This document shows positions 32,136 to 41,952 of a stretch of 64,000 nt of DNA, piece after piece. Positions within the stretch are counted from its first letter, which is position 1, and every line of letters starts with the position of its first letter. Made by a program: the position numbers and the translations under genes. The notes beneath the pieces are model-generated. The model was not told the origin of the DNA. It saw nothing but the letters and a program-made list of their open reading frames with translations, and did no database searches. The DNA is from Phytopythium helicoides (taxonomy: Eukaryota > Oomycota > Peronosporomycetes > Pythiales > Pythiaceae): assembly GCA_024867545.1 (NCBI GenBank), contig JANFNE010000004.1, positions 1,860,001 through 1,924,000 of the forward strand. The letters run 5' to 3'.

Positions 32136-32675
32136 ATGGGCCGCAAGAACAACAAGAAGAACAAGCAGGCTCAGGCTCAGGCTCAGCCCACCGCTACGCC
32201 CCAGCCACAGCAACAGCCCGCCAAGCAGCAGCCGCAGCAGCAGCCTGCCAAGCAGGAGCAGAAGCCTGTGCCGGAGAAGAAGGCTCAGCAGGCTTCGCCG
32301 ACCAAGGTCCAGGCCCAGGCTCCCACTCCGCAGGCTCAGGCGCAGCAGAAGCCTCAGTCGGCCAAGCAGGAGCAGAAGCCCGTTCCGGAGAAGAAGGCGC
32401 AGCAACCAACGCCTGGCAAGGGTCAGCAACAGGCTCAGCAGCAGCAGAAGCCGCAGTCAGCCAAGCAGGAGCAGAAGCCTGTGCCGGAGAAGAAGACGCA
32501 GCAGGCTGCTCCTGCGGCCGCCGCTCAGCAGCAGCAGAAGCCGCAGTCTGCCAAGCAGCAGTCCAAGCAGCAGCAGCAACAGCAGGAGCAGAAGCCTCAG
32601 CCTGCGAAGCAGCCTGAGAAGCAGGAGCAGTCCAAGCCTCAGTCGGCTAAGGGCAAGAAGGGCGGCAAGAAGTAG
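32136..32675 (+). CDS. Lys/Gln-rich basic repeat protein, copy C
   Basis: The ATG at 32136 opens 179 aa. The N-terminal two thirds match copy B (for example KKAQQPTPGKGQ) and the C-terminal third matches copy A (AAPAAAAQQQQ, KQPEKQEQSK), so the gene is a patchwork of the two. This suggests gene conversion among the copies. Composition and expected properties are as for copy A. Confidence 0.72.
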   Translation: MGRKNNKKNKQAQAQAQPTATPQPQQQPAKQQPQQQPAKQEQKPVPEKKAQQASPTKVQAQAPTPQAQAQQKPQSAKQEQKPVPEKKAQQPTPGKGQQQAQQQQKPQSAKQEQKPVPEKKTQQAAPAAAAQQQQKPQSAKQQSKQQQQQQEQKPQPAKQPEKQEQSKPQSAKGKKGGKK

Positions 32676-33031
32676 GCCGTTCGAGTAGTCGTGCGAGTGG
32701 AGAGGACGGATCATGAAGATTGTCGACAGTCTCCTCCGTCCTTCCTTGCTGCCTCACCTCCCAAGTTTTGCTTGCAGTGCGAGTGCGAGCACTCTAGTAG
32801 ACAAACAGACAAACAGACAAACAGGCATACAGAGAGATAGACCGATCGAACGCCCACCTATCGTACCAATAAAAAAACACATCGTTCGGGTCAACAAGGG
32901 AACTTGGCATGGTGTAGGTTGTCATCGGTGCGTGCACTTGAGCCGCCATGAATCACTCAAAGCTAATACATACGCACCCATCCCACTTCAACACCGAGGG
33001 ATTAGAAGGTCGACACTTGCGCAATGAATGC

Positions 33032-33050
33032 GGGTCTCTAATAGAGACCC
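33032..33050. repeat. Perfect 19-bp palindrome upstream of copy C thioredoxin
   Basis: GGGTCTCTAATAGAGACCC is a perfect inverted repeat about 50 bp before the ATG. The mirror copy at about 29941 differs by one base. It could be a regulatory site or chance. Confidence 0.35.
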
Positions 33051-33102
33051 AACGGCCATTTTCGCCCCTCGCTGCTGCCGATCCCAAGCGTCTTCCGTCG
33101 CC

Positions 33103-33445
33103 ATGGCTGGCCCCACGGTGCGCTCCCCTAGTTCTCCGAACCTGCCGACGCTGCTGCTACTGCTGCTGCTGCTGCTGATGTGGAGGTGAAGGTGTTGCTA
33201 CTATTGGTGAACTGACTGGCTGCGCTCGCCTGGCTGCGGCCGCCAGATCTGCATCGGCGGCGTCTGCATCCCCGTGTACACGCTGTTCCCGATCGTGCTC
33301 ATCCTGCTGCAGAGCGCCTGGGGGTGGGTCCGCGTGAACGTGCTGGGCATCCAGGACGCCAAGGCTCCCGACGACGCAAGTGCTGTTCTTGATTGGATCT
33401 CTGCTGTTAGCTATGAGGCTCGAGAGGCGAAGAAGGCTGACTGTC
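33103..33445 (+). pseudogene. Truncated thioredoxin gene, copy C (exons 1-2 only)
   Basis: Exon 1 (33103-33117, MAGPT), the intron and exon 2 (33247-33375, 43 codons, anchor CIPVYTLFPIVLILLQSAW) match copy B. The same GC donor (GCAAGT at 33376) follows. Similarity ends within intron 2 near 33440, and no thioredoxin domain is found downstream. The fragment can encode only the membrane anchor. It is broken by the edge of the duplication, not by point mutations. Confidence 0.8.
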
Positions 33446-35065
33446 TCCATGTGCCATGGTCATGGGCTATGTAGTAGCCTTTCGGTCGAGCACCGTTGGT
33501 CTCCCCGTCACGCTCGTGGTTGATGCCGGAGTGGGGAGGTGGCTGCGACCGCAGGTCGAGATGATCGCGGTGGCAACTGCGCCGGCACCTCGACGTTGAA
33601 GCAGCTATGGCAGACGGCGCTGTCGCAGAAGCGGGAATCAAGCACGAAATGAACATGGAACAGGTACGCGTGGTGATGATGTCGGGTGATGTGCGGCACC
33701 TTGAAGGCTGCGCGGGAGGATGCGATGACGGTTGGGTCGCGTCGGCGATGCGACCCAAACGTGTCAACATGGGTTCCATCCAATCCGTTTCTATGATACG
33801 CGGCAGTCATGGCCGGCCGAGGTGTCGAGATGGCACCGCTCGCCTCGGTCTGCTCGACTCCAAGCGATCATTTTGTCGTGAACATCTCTCATGCACGCAC
33901 TGGTTGGCGCGCCGACGAATCGGATTGCGCCACGCCCTTCAGGTACACATCACGCCACGCTTTCACGCATCATGCAGCATGACACGCGTGGTGCGGCGCG
34001 TGGTGCGCGTCTTTAGTCGTTCGAAATGTCGCGCGAGCCGTACCGCTGCGCGCGTGATGGCTGCATTCTGCTCGGCACCACTGCCGCCACCCACTGCAAG
34101 CTCCAACACCTTGTCTGCAGCTCCACCTCTCGAGCGAGTTGCTCATGCTCGGCCGCCGTAGACGAGCAAGTCGCTCGCTCACGCCACGGCCACCACAACG
34201 CCACCACCATCTGAGCATGCAGAGAGCGCCCTCGCCACGGGGCTTACGCACACCAGGAGCGGTGTCGCAATGCAGGCTGTTTCTGTCTGCCGGTGTTTAC
34301 TGTCGCCGCGGCGCACGAGACCGCGCGAAGTGCCCCCACATCATGTTGTAACGAGCCATCTGTGCGGCCATGATCGCGGTCACTGGCTGCCAGGCGACCG
34401 CCCCCGAGGGCGATTACGCCAGGCAAGTGGTGACGGGTGAGGCGCGAACAGCCCGAGGGGAGGAGCTCCGGCGTGGCTCGAGCGCATAGACGTCGACGGT
34501 GGCACCAGGCGCATCCCTCGACTCGCCGCTTGTCGCTTTCCCGGCACAGCCCAGCATGGCCATTCCATCGTTTCCGCGTGTGTGTGTGATCAAGTTGCCG
34601 ATTGTATTGAAGGATCATTTGCGGGGCGCTCTATTGAGTGCCCAGCGTAATCGCCGCAAGGGCACGACGGGTATACTGAAACCAAGAAAGAGTCCGTAAA
34701 CCGCGCTCTATTCGAATCGATGGTTTACTCGATCGCCAGGCACACAATCATTCCACGGGTTTACCCAAGCGGGGGTAAGGCCCTGCGTCTTGAAGACGTG
34801 TTCCGCGGGGTATCAATTTTCGCAGTCTTCATTCCTTTCATTTTCGTATTGGTAGTGGGTCCGTGAAATCCAGCCGCGACCGCCTTGTATCAATTTATAA
34901 AGGTCGCGCGTCTCACCGACGAACCCTTTTGCCCGACAAGTCCTCACTTTCCTATTTTTCTCCAGCACGAGGAGCTAAATCGGTCGCTGCCGCCCGCCGC
35001 CCCGCGCGTCTCCTGCTCACTCGCGCTTTCCCCTCGCCCGCCCGACCCTCCGACTCGCCTGCAAC
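33446..35065. other. Intergenic region, no supported gene
   Basis: In this 1.6-kb interval, open frames up to 184 codons (33607-34161) look random, with competing frames on both strands. The last 120 bp form the leader and core promoter of the secreted-protein gene, listed separately. Confidence 0.45.
34944..34960 (+). promoter_or_regulatory. Oomycete-type initiator and FPR-like element
   Basis: TCACTTT at 34944-34950 fits the oomycete Inr consensus TCAYTYY. It is followed at once by a T-rich TATTTTTC resembling the flanking promoter region element. It would place the transcript start about 120 bp before the ATG at 35066. Confidence 0.5.
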
Positions 35066-35653
35066 ATGCCTCGCCTGCACCTGTCGCTGCTGCTGCTGGC
35101 GCTGCTGCTCTCACTGGCGGCCGCGAGCGGCGTGAACCGCAACAACAACAACAACCTGCGCGAGGAAAATGGCGAGCAAGACGCGGCGCCGGTCGTGCGC
35201 GAGCTGTCGGCGGTGTGGACGGCCATGGACGGCAACCACCGCGCGCAGCTGCAGCCCATGGAGAAGCTCTCGGGCGCTGATATTATGGTGTTCAACGACC
35301 GCGGCGAGACCAAGGGCGAGTCGGCCATGGTCAGCTTTGACGTGCGCTCGGACGTGCACTGCGTGGTGAGCGTGTGCGGCACGACGCGCAAGTGGTACCG
35401 CGGCGCGCAGGAGCAGTGCTTCGACCTGCGCGTGGCCGGCAAGTCGTCCAACGCCGACGAGAGCGGGCTCATCCGCGGCATCTCGGCCGCCTACTTTGAC
35501 TCGAAGCCCGTGGCCGACAAGCTCTACCTCAAGTTCGACGCCACCAACTTCATCACGGGCGAGCCGTGCCACTACGACATCGTCTCGGGCGTCAAGACGC
35601 TGCGTGACGACCCGCACTCCACCAGCGCGTCGGCGCCCTCCGATCGCCGTTGA
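35066..35653 (+). CDS. Hypothetical secreted protein, 195 aa
   Basis: The ATG at 35066 begins a clear signal peptide (RLHLSLLLLALLLSLAAASG). An Asn-run follows, then a domain with four cysteines (VHCVVSVCG ... EQCFDL ... GEPCHYD) and alternating hydrophobic strands (IMVFNDRG, AMVSFDVRS). No membrane anchor and no RXLR or LFLAK motif is seen. No family is recognised. The beta-rich pattern with paired cysteines would suit an extracellular or endoplasmic-reticulum luminal protein. The gene is preceded by an Inr/FPR-like promoter at the right distance. Confidence 0.68.
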   Translation: MPRLHLSLLLLALLLSLAAASGVNRNNNNNLREENGEQDAAPVVRELSAVWTAMDGNHRAQLQPMEKLSGADIMVFNDRGETKGESAMVSFDVRSDVHCVVSVCGTTRKWYRGAQEQCFDLRVAGKSSNADESGLIRGISAAYFDSKPVADKLYLKFDATNFITGEPCHYDIVSGVKTLRDDPHSTSASAPSDRR

Positions 35654-36789
35654 GCAAGTCGAGCCCATGTTTTCTTTCTTTCTTTCCACATTCGAGCCCT
35701 CGAGCCGCCGACAAGCTGCCAATATAAAGCTGTACCATAGACGACTCCCGACGCCGTCACGACACCGCACAACCCACCCTCCACCCTTAGGACCCTAGCT
35801 AGAAGAACGAACGAACGAGCTATTATTATCGAGGCGGCTCTCGCCTGGTAACAAGAGTATCATGATCATTATCTCCACCCGTTGCGTTCCGAGTGATATA
35901 TCTCCGCCACTTTAGCCATCACTCGTCTTCCATGGAGCGATGGCAGCCTGTCCGACCACCGATCTGCTCCGAGCAGCAGCTTTTGGCCACCACTTCGCGG
36001 GAGGATTGCTCTGTAAAGGAGCGCTCCGTGATCATGCGCAACATAAATGACTTCGTCGAGGCGTCGGAACGAATATCCAGAGAGGTGCGATCGGAGGACA
36101 GTCCATTGGCTGCTCCAGTCACTAGGCCGTCAAGTTGAACCCATTGCCAGCCACGTGTGGCGCTGCGTCGGCAAACGAACGGCAAATGGGTGCACCTGCC
36201 AGCCAGCAGGAAAATCCACGGCGCATATCAATGGCTACAGTTGAAGGGCAGTGTACTGTACTGCCTCACTTAATTCAGTTCATTCACTGCTGTGGTCTGG
36301 CTCTTTCGTCTGAACTTATGGTGTGGGGTACACAAAGTCAGACGCGCCGGTGCAAGATGCATCATCTGGTCACAACGCGGCACCGGGGCGCTCGCTTCCG
36401 AGTGGATTTTCGCGGAGCGCTGGCGTCTGGCAGCGCTGGCGTCGCCATCCTGCTGCTTTTCGCGTATCGAGGGCGGGCGTTCGTCCGTGGGCTGTCCACT
36501 CCACATCGTCGGCGAGATCTTCCGTCGCCCGCCAAGGCGGAGTGGCACTTGCTTCAGAAAGCCGTCCCACCATACTCAATTCAAGTGAAGCACTTTCTCA
36601 AATATTACTCGCCATCTGGGAGTCAGTAACGCCCGCGTACCCCCATACTGAACGCCAGATGTGCGCGTTCGGTGCACTTCCACAAAAAATGTTTTGGGCC
36701 GTAAAGTACCGGCGCGCCGTCATGCGCCGCCTCGGCGACGGCCCACTGCTCGCTTCTCCGCTCCAGCCAACGAACTGCTCGCCGATCTC
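35654..36789. other. Intergenic region, no supported gene
   Basis: In this 1.1-kb interval, frames of 150-164 codons at 36.1-36.8 kb start without ATG and show no domain. Nothing recognised. Confidence 0.4.
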
Positions 36790-37542
36790 ATGACGACGCG
36801 AACTGTGGCGTCGGCCAGTGTGGCTACGACCATCGCGGCCCCCGAGCGGCTCGAGAGCGTGACGTCGAGGCGCGTGCTGCTGGCGCTGCGCGCGCTGCAG
36901 CTGGCGACGTCGGCCGTGGCGCTCGCCATGTTCGCGAGCGGCTTCAAGGGCTCGACGGTGTCTCTCCGCGACAGCAGCGGAGAGGCGGTGGACGTGACCA
37001 TCTACTACGGCGGCCCCAGCCTCAGCTTCGCGCTGGTCGTCACCTTCTCGGCCTCGGTCTTCACGCTCGCGTGGATCGCGCTCGTGTACGTGCTGCGCTG
37101 GCAGGACCTGCCGCTCAAGTGGGCGCTCGGCGTCGACGCGGGCATGACCGTCTTCCAGCTCAGCGCCGGCTGCGCGCTCGCCGGCAGCGACTACGTGCGC
37201 TACTGCGACCTGCTGAGCCCGCACGTCGACTGCGCCATGCTCAAGTGCGGCGCCGCGCTCTGCCTCGCGGCTTTCGTCGCGTTCCTCGCCGCGCTCGCGT
37301 GGAACGCGTGGAGACTCAGCTCGTGGGGAACGCAGAACGCGTGCAACAAGCGCCCGGCCGGACAGAAGGCCGAGGTGCGCCACATGCGCGCCGCCAGCAA
37401 CACCACGCCCGTGCTCGTGCGGATGCCGGACGAGTACGGCGACGTGGACATGGACGTCATGGACCACGGCTTCCCGCACGGGGTCGCCACGCCCGACGCG
37501 GCGTACTACCACCGACAGCATCCGGGACAGACGTCACCATGA
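36790..37542 (+). CDS. Four-span (MARVEL/tetraspan-like) membrane protein
   Basis: The ATG at 36790 gives 250 aa; the frame extends upstream without ATG. There are four hydrophobic segments: LLALRALQLATSAVALAMFA; SFALVVTFSASVFTLAWIAL; LKWALGVDAGMTVFQLSAGC; and CGAALCLAAFVAFLAALAW. The loop after the third has paired cysteines (YCDLLSPHVDCAMLKC). A soluble tail of ~70 residues ends at a TGA. The spacing of the first helix, the short second loop and the last pair resembles MARVEL-type proteins of vesicle and plasma membranes, but no signature decides it. Confidence 0.65.
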   Translation: MTTRTVASASVATTIAAPERLESVTSRRVLLALRALQLATSAVALAMFASGFKGSTVSLRDSSGEAVDVTIYYGGPSLSFALVVTFSASVFTLAWIALVYVLRWQDLPLKWALGVDAGMTVFQLSAGCALAGSDYVRYCDLLSPHVDCAMLKCGAALCLAAFVAFLAALAWNAWRLSSWGTQNACNKRPAGQKAEVRHMRAASNTTPVLVRMPDEYGDVDMDVMDHGFPHGVATPDAAYYHRQHPGQTSP

Positions 37543-37735
37543 ACCCGCCACCAGTCAGTCCCATCACTAGCTCCTTCAACTCCCATCCCGTAATAATACA
37601 CGCCCGTAGTTTGCCACCTCCTCCGTTCGGTCGCGATCTTGGCAACGGCACCAGCGTGTCCTTGCTCACCACGCCTCTTCCAGCGGCCGCGCTTCAGCCG
37701 TCGGCGCTCACTCGCCAAGCTTCAGCCTGCCGCCA

Positions 37736-38047
37736 ATGGACGCCGAGCAGCAGGAGACCCACCAGCAGCTTCCGCCGCGCCGCCGCTCGCGCCTCGTGCT
37801 CGCCATGCTCGCGTTCGCGTTGGCCGCCGCCATGCTCGTAGTCGGAGCCCACAGCCGCGACCTCCACGTGCAGCGCTTCGCCTCAGTGGCCGCGCGCCGC
37901 CTCGAGCCGTCAGCGCTTCGTGGGGCCATCGAGCGCCAGCTGCAGGGGATCAAGATGCCCGACAAGTACGCCAGGACGGAGAAGAAGTCGGCCGAGGACA
38001 GCAACAGCAAGAGGGCGAGCCGCCAGCGCTCCGGTGGCGGCAAGTGA
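37736..38047 (+). CDS. Small single-span membrane protein, 103 aa
   Basis: The ATG at 37736 opens a short polar head, a basic patch (PPRRRSR) and one hydrophobic segment (LVLAMLAFALAAAMLVVGA). A basic, soluble tail follows, rich in Lys, Arg and Ser and ending GGGK. The charge pattern predicts a type II or signal-anchored protein. No family is recognised. It ends 136 bp before the TMEM161 start on the same strand. Confidence 0.5.
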   Translation: MDAEQQETHQQLPPRRRSRLVLAMLAFALAAAMLVVGAHSRDLHVQRFASVAARRLEPSALRGAIERQLQGIKMPDKYARTEKKSAEDSNSKRASRQRSGGGK

Positions 38048-38183
38048 CAGCCCCACCATGGCAGTAGATCTCGTCGTCGCTTCGAAAAAGACTTGGTTTC
38101 AATATACTCCCAGTGAGCTCCTCCCCCCGCCGCCACGTGAGGCCACCACCGAAGCTTCACTTTGGATCGCGCCGCTCACCACC

Positions 38184-39743
38184 ATGGCGCTGTTCCCGCC
38201 CGAGTTCCTCGCGGGGCTGCTGCTCGCCTTCCTGCAGCTGCGGCTGCGCTCGCACCTGAGCCTCGCGGCGTGGCTCGTCTCGGGCCTCTCGTTCTTCCTG
38301 CCGCCCGACGACGAGCTCATCGCGGTGCTCAACGGCCGCGTGCCCGGCGCCAAGGCCTCGGCGCCGCTCTCGGTCAACGACAAGCTCGCCAACTTCTACG
38401 TGCGCTCGGCGCAGACCGAGCAGGGCGTGTTCGCGCAGACGCTCTTCTACGAGCTCTACGAGATGCTGGTGGTCGTGACCACCTCGGCGCTCGGCGGATG
38501 CGTGTTCGGGGACCTGCTGGCAGTCGTGGTGCCGCCCGAGACGCCCACCAACATGGCCGTCTACGGACTGCTCTCGGCGCTGCTCGTGTCGCTCTGGTTC
38601 CCGCTGCAGCTGCAGCGCGCGCAGGGCCTGCTGGCGTCCTACGAGTCGCGCCTAGCGCTTGCGGTTGGACTCGTGGCCTTCGTGGTCGCCGCATTCGCCA
38701 TCGCCTCGCCCAAGAACCTCTTCGACTTTGACATCGAGCGCGCTGCCGACCTCGCGGGCCAGCGCATTGCGCTCGCACTCACGGCGTTCGGCTTCGTCGA
38801 CGAGGACTTTGTCAACATCGCGCCGGCTACCGAAACCGCGCGCTGGGGCTTCTTCTTCTCGCTGGCATTCACGGCCGCGGCGTTCGCGGCGTCGCTGTTC
38901 CTACCGGCCTTCCGCTTCGCGCGCATGTACATGGCCATGACGCGCAACCAGAACGCCAAGGTCAAGCCGCTCGTGCTGCTGCTGCTGCACTTCAACATGT
39001 GGTCGCCGCTGCTCGTCGCCGCGTTCTGGGTGCCCGCGCTCGTGCAGAAGCCGCTCGTGCACTCGTTCGGACTGCTCTCGCTCGACCAGTTCCACACGCT
39101 TCGCCTGTACGTCGTGCTGCTTGCCGCGCTGCTTCGCCTGCTGGGCTTCCGCCGTCACCTTCAGTTCTTCCTCCTCGAGCCTCGTGACACCATGGCTGCG
39201 GCTATTGTCGAGTCTGGCAGCGGACCCATCGACGGCGCGGCACTCCAGCGAGCGGCTCGCATCCAGTTCAACTACGCTCCCGTGGTCGCGATCCAGTACC
39301 TTGCACCCATTGTGACGCTCGTGGCGTCGGCTGCGCTGCTCGCTCGTCAGGGAGGCACGTCGCTCGGTCTCGTCGCCGGATTGCAGTCGCTGTTAACGTT
39401 GGCTACTGGCGTTGCTCCGTCGAACTCTACCGCTCAGGTCGACTGGACGGCTGCTCCTGATCTTGGAGGCTTCCGTCTTGGCGACGAACTGGACCGTGAC
39501 AATGCGGCCAAGCTCCTTAAGGGCATGGCCGCCTTCCCGGTGTTCACTCCCGAGTTCTACTCGTCGGTTGTGGGATTCCTGGTCTGGTTTGTGAGCTTCG
39601 CGACGCTCGTTGTCAGCGTCTGCGGCATCCTGTACTGGAAGAACACGCAGACCGTGCCCAGCATCACAGTCAGTTCAGCGACTGCTGCGGGCAAGGCGCG
39701 TGGCAAGAGCAGCAAGAAGAGCCTCAAGCTCAAGAAGCACTAG
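38184..39743 (+). CDS. TMEM161: TMEM161 family membrane protein
   Basis: The 519-aa product starts at the ATG at 38184, where ALFPPEFLAGLLLAFLQLRL aligns with the conserved first helix of the family; an earlier in-frame ATG at 38058 would add 42 unusual residues. About eight to ten membrane segments are present. Family landmarks include PPDDELIAVLNGR after helix 1, ETPTNMAVYGLLSALLVSLW, FRFARMYMAMTRNQN, LHFNMWSPLLVAAFWVP and LYVVLLAALLRLLGFRRHLQ. Animal TMEM161 proteins are multispanning membrane proteins that affect ion currents; the biochemical activity in oomycetes is unknown. The gene is convergent with ADE2, with 129 bp between the stops. Confidence 0.8.
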   Translation: MALFPPEFLAGLLLAFLQLRLRSHLSLAAWLVSGLSFFLPPDDELIAVLNGRVPGAKASAPLSVNDKLANFYVRSAQTEQGVFAQTLFYELYEMLVVVTTSALGGCVFGDLLAVVVPPETPTNMAVYGLLSALLVSLWFPLQLQRAQGLLASYESRLALAVGLVAFVVAAFAIASPKNLFDFDIERAADLAGQRIALALTAFGFVDEDFVNIAPATETARWGFFFSLAFTAAAFAASLFLPAFRFARMYMAMTRNQNAKVKPLVLLLLHFNMWSPLLVAAFWVPALVQKPLVHSFGLLSLDQFHTLRLYVVLLAALLRLLGFRRHLQFFLLEPRDTMAAAIVESGSGPIDGAALQRAARIQFNYAPVVAIQYLAPIVTLVASAALLARQGGTSLGLVAGLQSLLTLATGVAPSNSTAQVDWTAAPDLGGFRLGDELDRDNAAKLLKGMAAFPVFTPEFYSSVVGFLVWFVSFATLVVSVCGILYWKNTQTVPSITVSSATAAGKARGKSSKKSLKLKKH

Positions 39744-39872
39744 GTTTCGCACAACTTGCGAGTCAATAGAGAACGCGCTTCTAGCACGCTCCGTGTATAC
39801 ATTGGTTCTCGGTCGCCTCTGGTAGGCTCCCAACATCTTTCCCTCCTTTCTCTACAAGCCTAGAAGGCCCGC

Positions 39873-41615
39873 TTACTTCTTCATGCCGTCGAGGTAGGCG
39901 CGCCATCCGATGTTGGCCATCTTGTCGATCTTGCCGTCGACCTCCTGCTTCTGCGTCTCAAGGAACTTGGCCATGGCCTCTGTGTACTTGCCACCGAGCA
40001 TCCGCACGGCGAGCAGACCGGCGTTCGCGGCGTTGCCAATCGCGACTGTCGCCACGGGCACACCACGCGGCATCTGCACAATGCTCAGGAGTGAGTCCTG
40101 GCCGTTGAGCGTGCTCGTCTTGATGGGCACACCCACCACTGGCAGCGGCGTGAGAGCTGCAACCATGCCAGGCAGGTGAGCAGCACCGCCAGCACCAGCA
40201 ATGATGACTTGGAGGCCGCGCGATGCCGCCGACTGCGCGTACTCGTACATGCGAGCGGGCGTGCGGTGCGCCGACACGATGGACAGCTCGTACGGCACCT
40301 TGAACTGGTCGAGGATCTCGGCAGCCGCAGCCATGGACGGCAGGTCCGAGTCCGAGCCCATGATGATGCCGACGACGGGCGGCTCTGCCTCGAGACCAGC
40401 ACGCGCCACGAGCTCCTCCGAGATGGAGCGCGCACGAGCCGTAAGCTCGGCGAAGTCCGGGGCCGTGATGGTGAAGTGGCCGAGCTTGCGGCCGGCACGA
40501 GCCTCTGCCTTGCCGTAGTAGTGCGCGAGCGCACCGGGGACGCCAAGCGAGCGACGAAGCAGGCCGTAGGCGTCGTCGTCGCTGCCAGACGGCGCGCCAA
40601 GCACGTTCACCATGAGCGCAGCAGGCACGCGCATTGCGCAGCTGCCAAGCGGAAGCCCGGCGATGGCACGCAGGTGCTGCTCGAACTGGTCGGTCTCGCA
40701 CGCCTCGATGGTGTAGTGACCCGAGTTGTGTGGGCGCGGGGCGATCTCGTTGAGCAGCACGTCGCCTGCAGCGGTCAGGAAGAGCTCGACGCCGAAGATG
40801 CCGCGGCCCTGCAGCTGAGCAACGGCCGCACGCGCAATCTCGGCCGCGCGATGAGCCACACCCTGCGGCACGCGCGCAGGCGCGACGACCGTGTCACAGA
40901 TGCTGTCGCGCTGCGTGGTCTCGACGACGGGGTAGGCGCGGACGGGCTCGTCCTCACCCTTGACAACCATGACGGCGAGCTCCTTGGTGAACGGGACCCA
41001 CTTCTCGGCGTAGAGCTTCTCTGCGTTCTCTCCGGCCGCGTCGCCCTCGCTGAGCGCGGCGACGCCGAGCTTGGCGAGCGCCTCGGGGAGGTCCTCGGCG
41101 CTGGCGACGACTGCGTTCCCTCGTCCGTCGTAGGCAAAGCGGCGGGACTTGAGCATGTACGGGTATCCAAAGCGCTGGCCGACCTCGCGCGCGTCCTTGA
41201 GCGTGGCGATCTTGGCGAATGGCGCGACGACAACACCGTCGACCTTGGCGAAGAACTCCTTCTGCGCAAACTTGTCCTGGATGAGCGCGATGGCCGCAGG
41301 AGCCGGGTGCACGCCCTGGACGGCGCCTGCATCCACGAGCCGCTGCAGCACGGCCGCGTTCACGTGCTCGATCTCTACGGTGAGCACGTCGCACTGCGCG
41401 GCCAGCGTCTCAATGTCGCGCTCGCTCGTGAAGCTCCCAGCCACGGCCGAGAGCCCCAGCTGCCCCGCCGGAGACTGCGCGCCGAGCGGATCCAGCACGC
41501 GCACGTCCAGCCCCAGGCGGTGGGCCGCAGGGCCCATCATGCGGCCCAGCTGCCCGCCGCCCAGCACGCCGATCACGGGCGCCTTGGCCCCGCTGCGCGT
41601 CACGACCACCGGCAT
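39873..41615 (-). CDS. ADE2: Phosphoribosylaminoimidazole carboxylase (PurK-PurE fusion)
   Basis: This enzyme carboxylates aminoimidazole ribonucleotide in purine synthesis. It is a 580-aa fusion of an N-terminal PurK-like ATP-grasp part ([20 protein letters not shown] at residues ~15-35, [28 protein letters not shown]) and a C-terminal PurE mutase ([41 protein letters not shown]). This is the order and size of fungal ADE2. The ATG at 41615 (Met-Pro-Val-Val) is chosen because the GGGQLG nucleotide fold normally begins within 20 residues of the start; the frame continues 19 codons upstream. No intron or break is present. It is divergent from the PP28-SAP gene across 337 bp. Confidence 0.95.
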   Translation of the reverse strand: MPVVVTRSGAKAPVIGVLGGGQLGRMMGPAAHRLGLDVRVLDPLGAQSPAGQLGLSAVAGSFTSERDIETLAAQCDVLTVEIEHVNAAVLQRLVDAGAVQGVHPAPAAIALIQDKFAQKEFFAKVDGVVVAPFAKIATLKDAREVGQRFGYPYMLKSRRFAYDGRGNAVVASAEDLPEALAKLGVAALSEGDAAGENAEKLYAEKWVPFTKELAVMVVKGEDEPVRAYPVVETTQRDSICDTVVAPARVPQGVAHRAAEIARAAVAQLQGRGIFGVELFLTAAGDVLLNEIAPRPHNSGHYTIEACETDQFEQHLRAIAGLPLGSCAMRVPAALMVNVLGAPSGSDDDAYGLLRRSLGVPGALAHYYGKAEARAGRKLGHFTITAPDFAELTARARSISEELVARAGLEAEPPVVGIIMGSDSDLPSMAAAAEILDQFKVPYELSIVSAHRTPARMYEYAQSAASRGLQVIIAGAGGAAHLPGMVAALTPLPVVGVPIKTSTLNGQDSLLSIVQMPRGVPVATVAIGNAANAGLLAVRMLGGKYTEAMAKFLETQKQEVDGKIDKMANIGWRAYLDGMKK

Positions 41616-41701
41616 CTTCGTTGGGAGGTGGTGGTGAGCTTGGAAGTGGATGGTCGGCGTGTTGTGTGGCAAACACGCGCCAGCGGTTTAACGTTATTTT
41701 G

Positions 41702-41739
41702 ATTGGACAGAATGTGGGGTACATGGGGGAGGTGATTGG
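41702..41739. promoter_or_regulatory. Two CCAAT boxes in the ADE2/PP28 divergent promoter
   Basis: ATTGG occurs at 41702-41706 and 41735-41739, within GATTGGACAG and GATTGGCTGA, about 90-120 bp upstream of the ADE2 ATG. On the ADE2 strand these read CCAAT. The same GATTGG word recurs in other promoters of the window. Confidence 0.45.
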
Positions 41740-41952
41740 CTGAAAAGACGAGGGAGGAGAGAGTGTGAGTGATGGTCATATGGGGTGTCGTTCTTTTGAA
41801 ATAGCGATAGGGAAGTGGGGAGAAAGACAGCATCCATTCGTCCTAGAAGACCGCCGGCACCAAGTGGAGGAGGAAGCATCCGCTCCAAGTCGACGGGCGC
41901 CAAGCAGCAGTAGAAGCAGCGAGAGTAGAAGCAGCAGCACACAGCGGTCGAG

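Larger units (their letters stand above)
31702..33445 (+). repeat. Right arm of ~1.7-kb inverted repeat (module C)
   Basis: This is the mirror image of 29545-31269. It ends abruptly about 65 bp into thioredoxin intron 2, after which nothing of the thioredoxin gene continues. The polyadenylation-like AATAAA of the basic-protein gene lies at 32868-32873. Confidence 0.8.

Noticed and set aside
40176..41702. 508-codon plus-strand frame across ADE2
   Set aside because: It is antisense to a textbook ADE2 gene; its Arg/His/Val-rich composition is typical of a GC-rich shadow frame.
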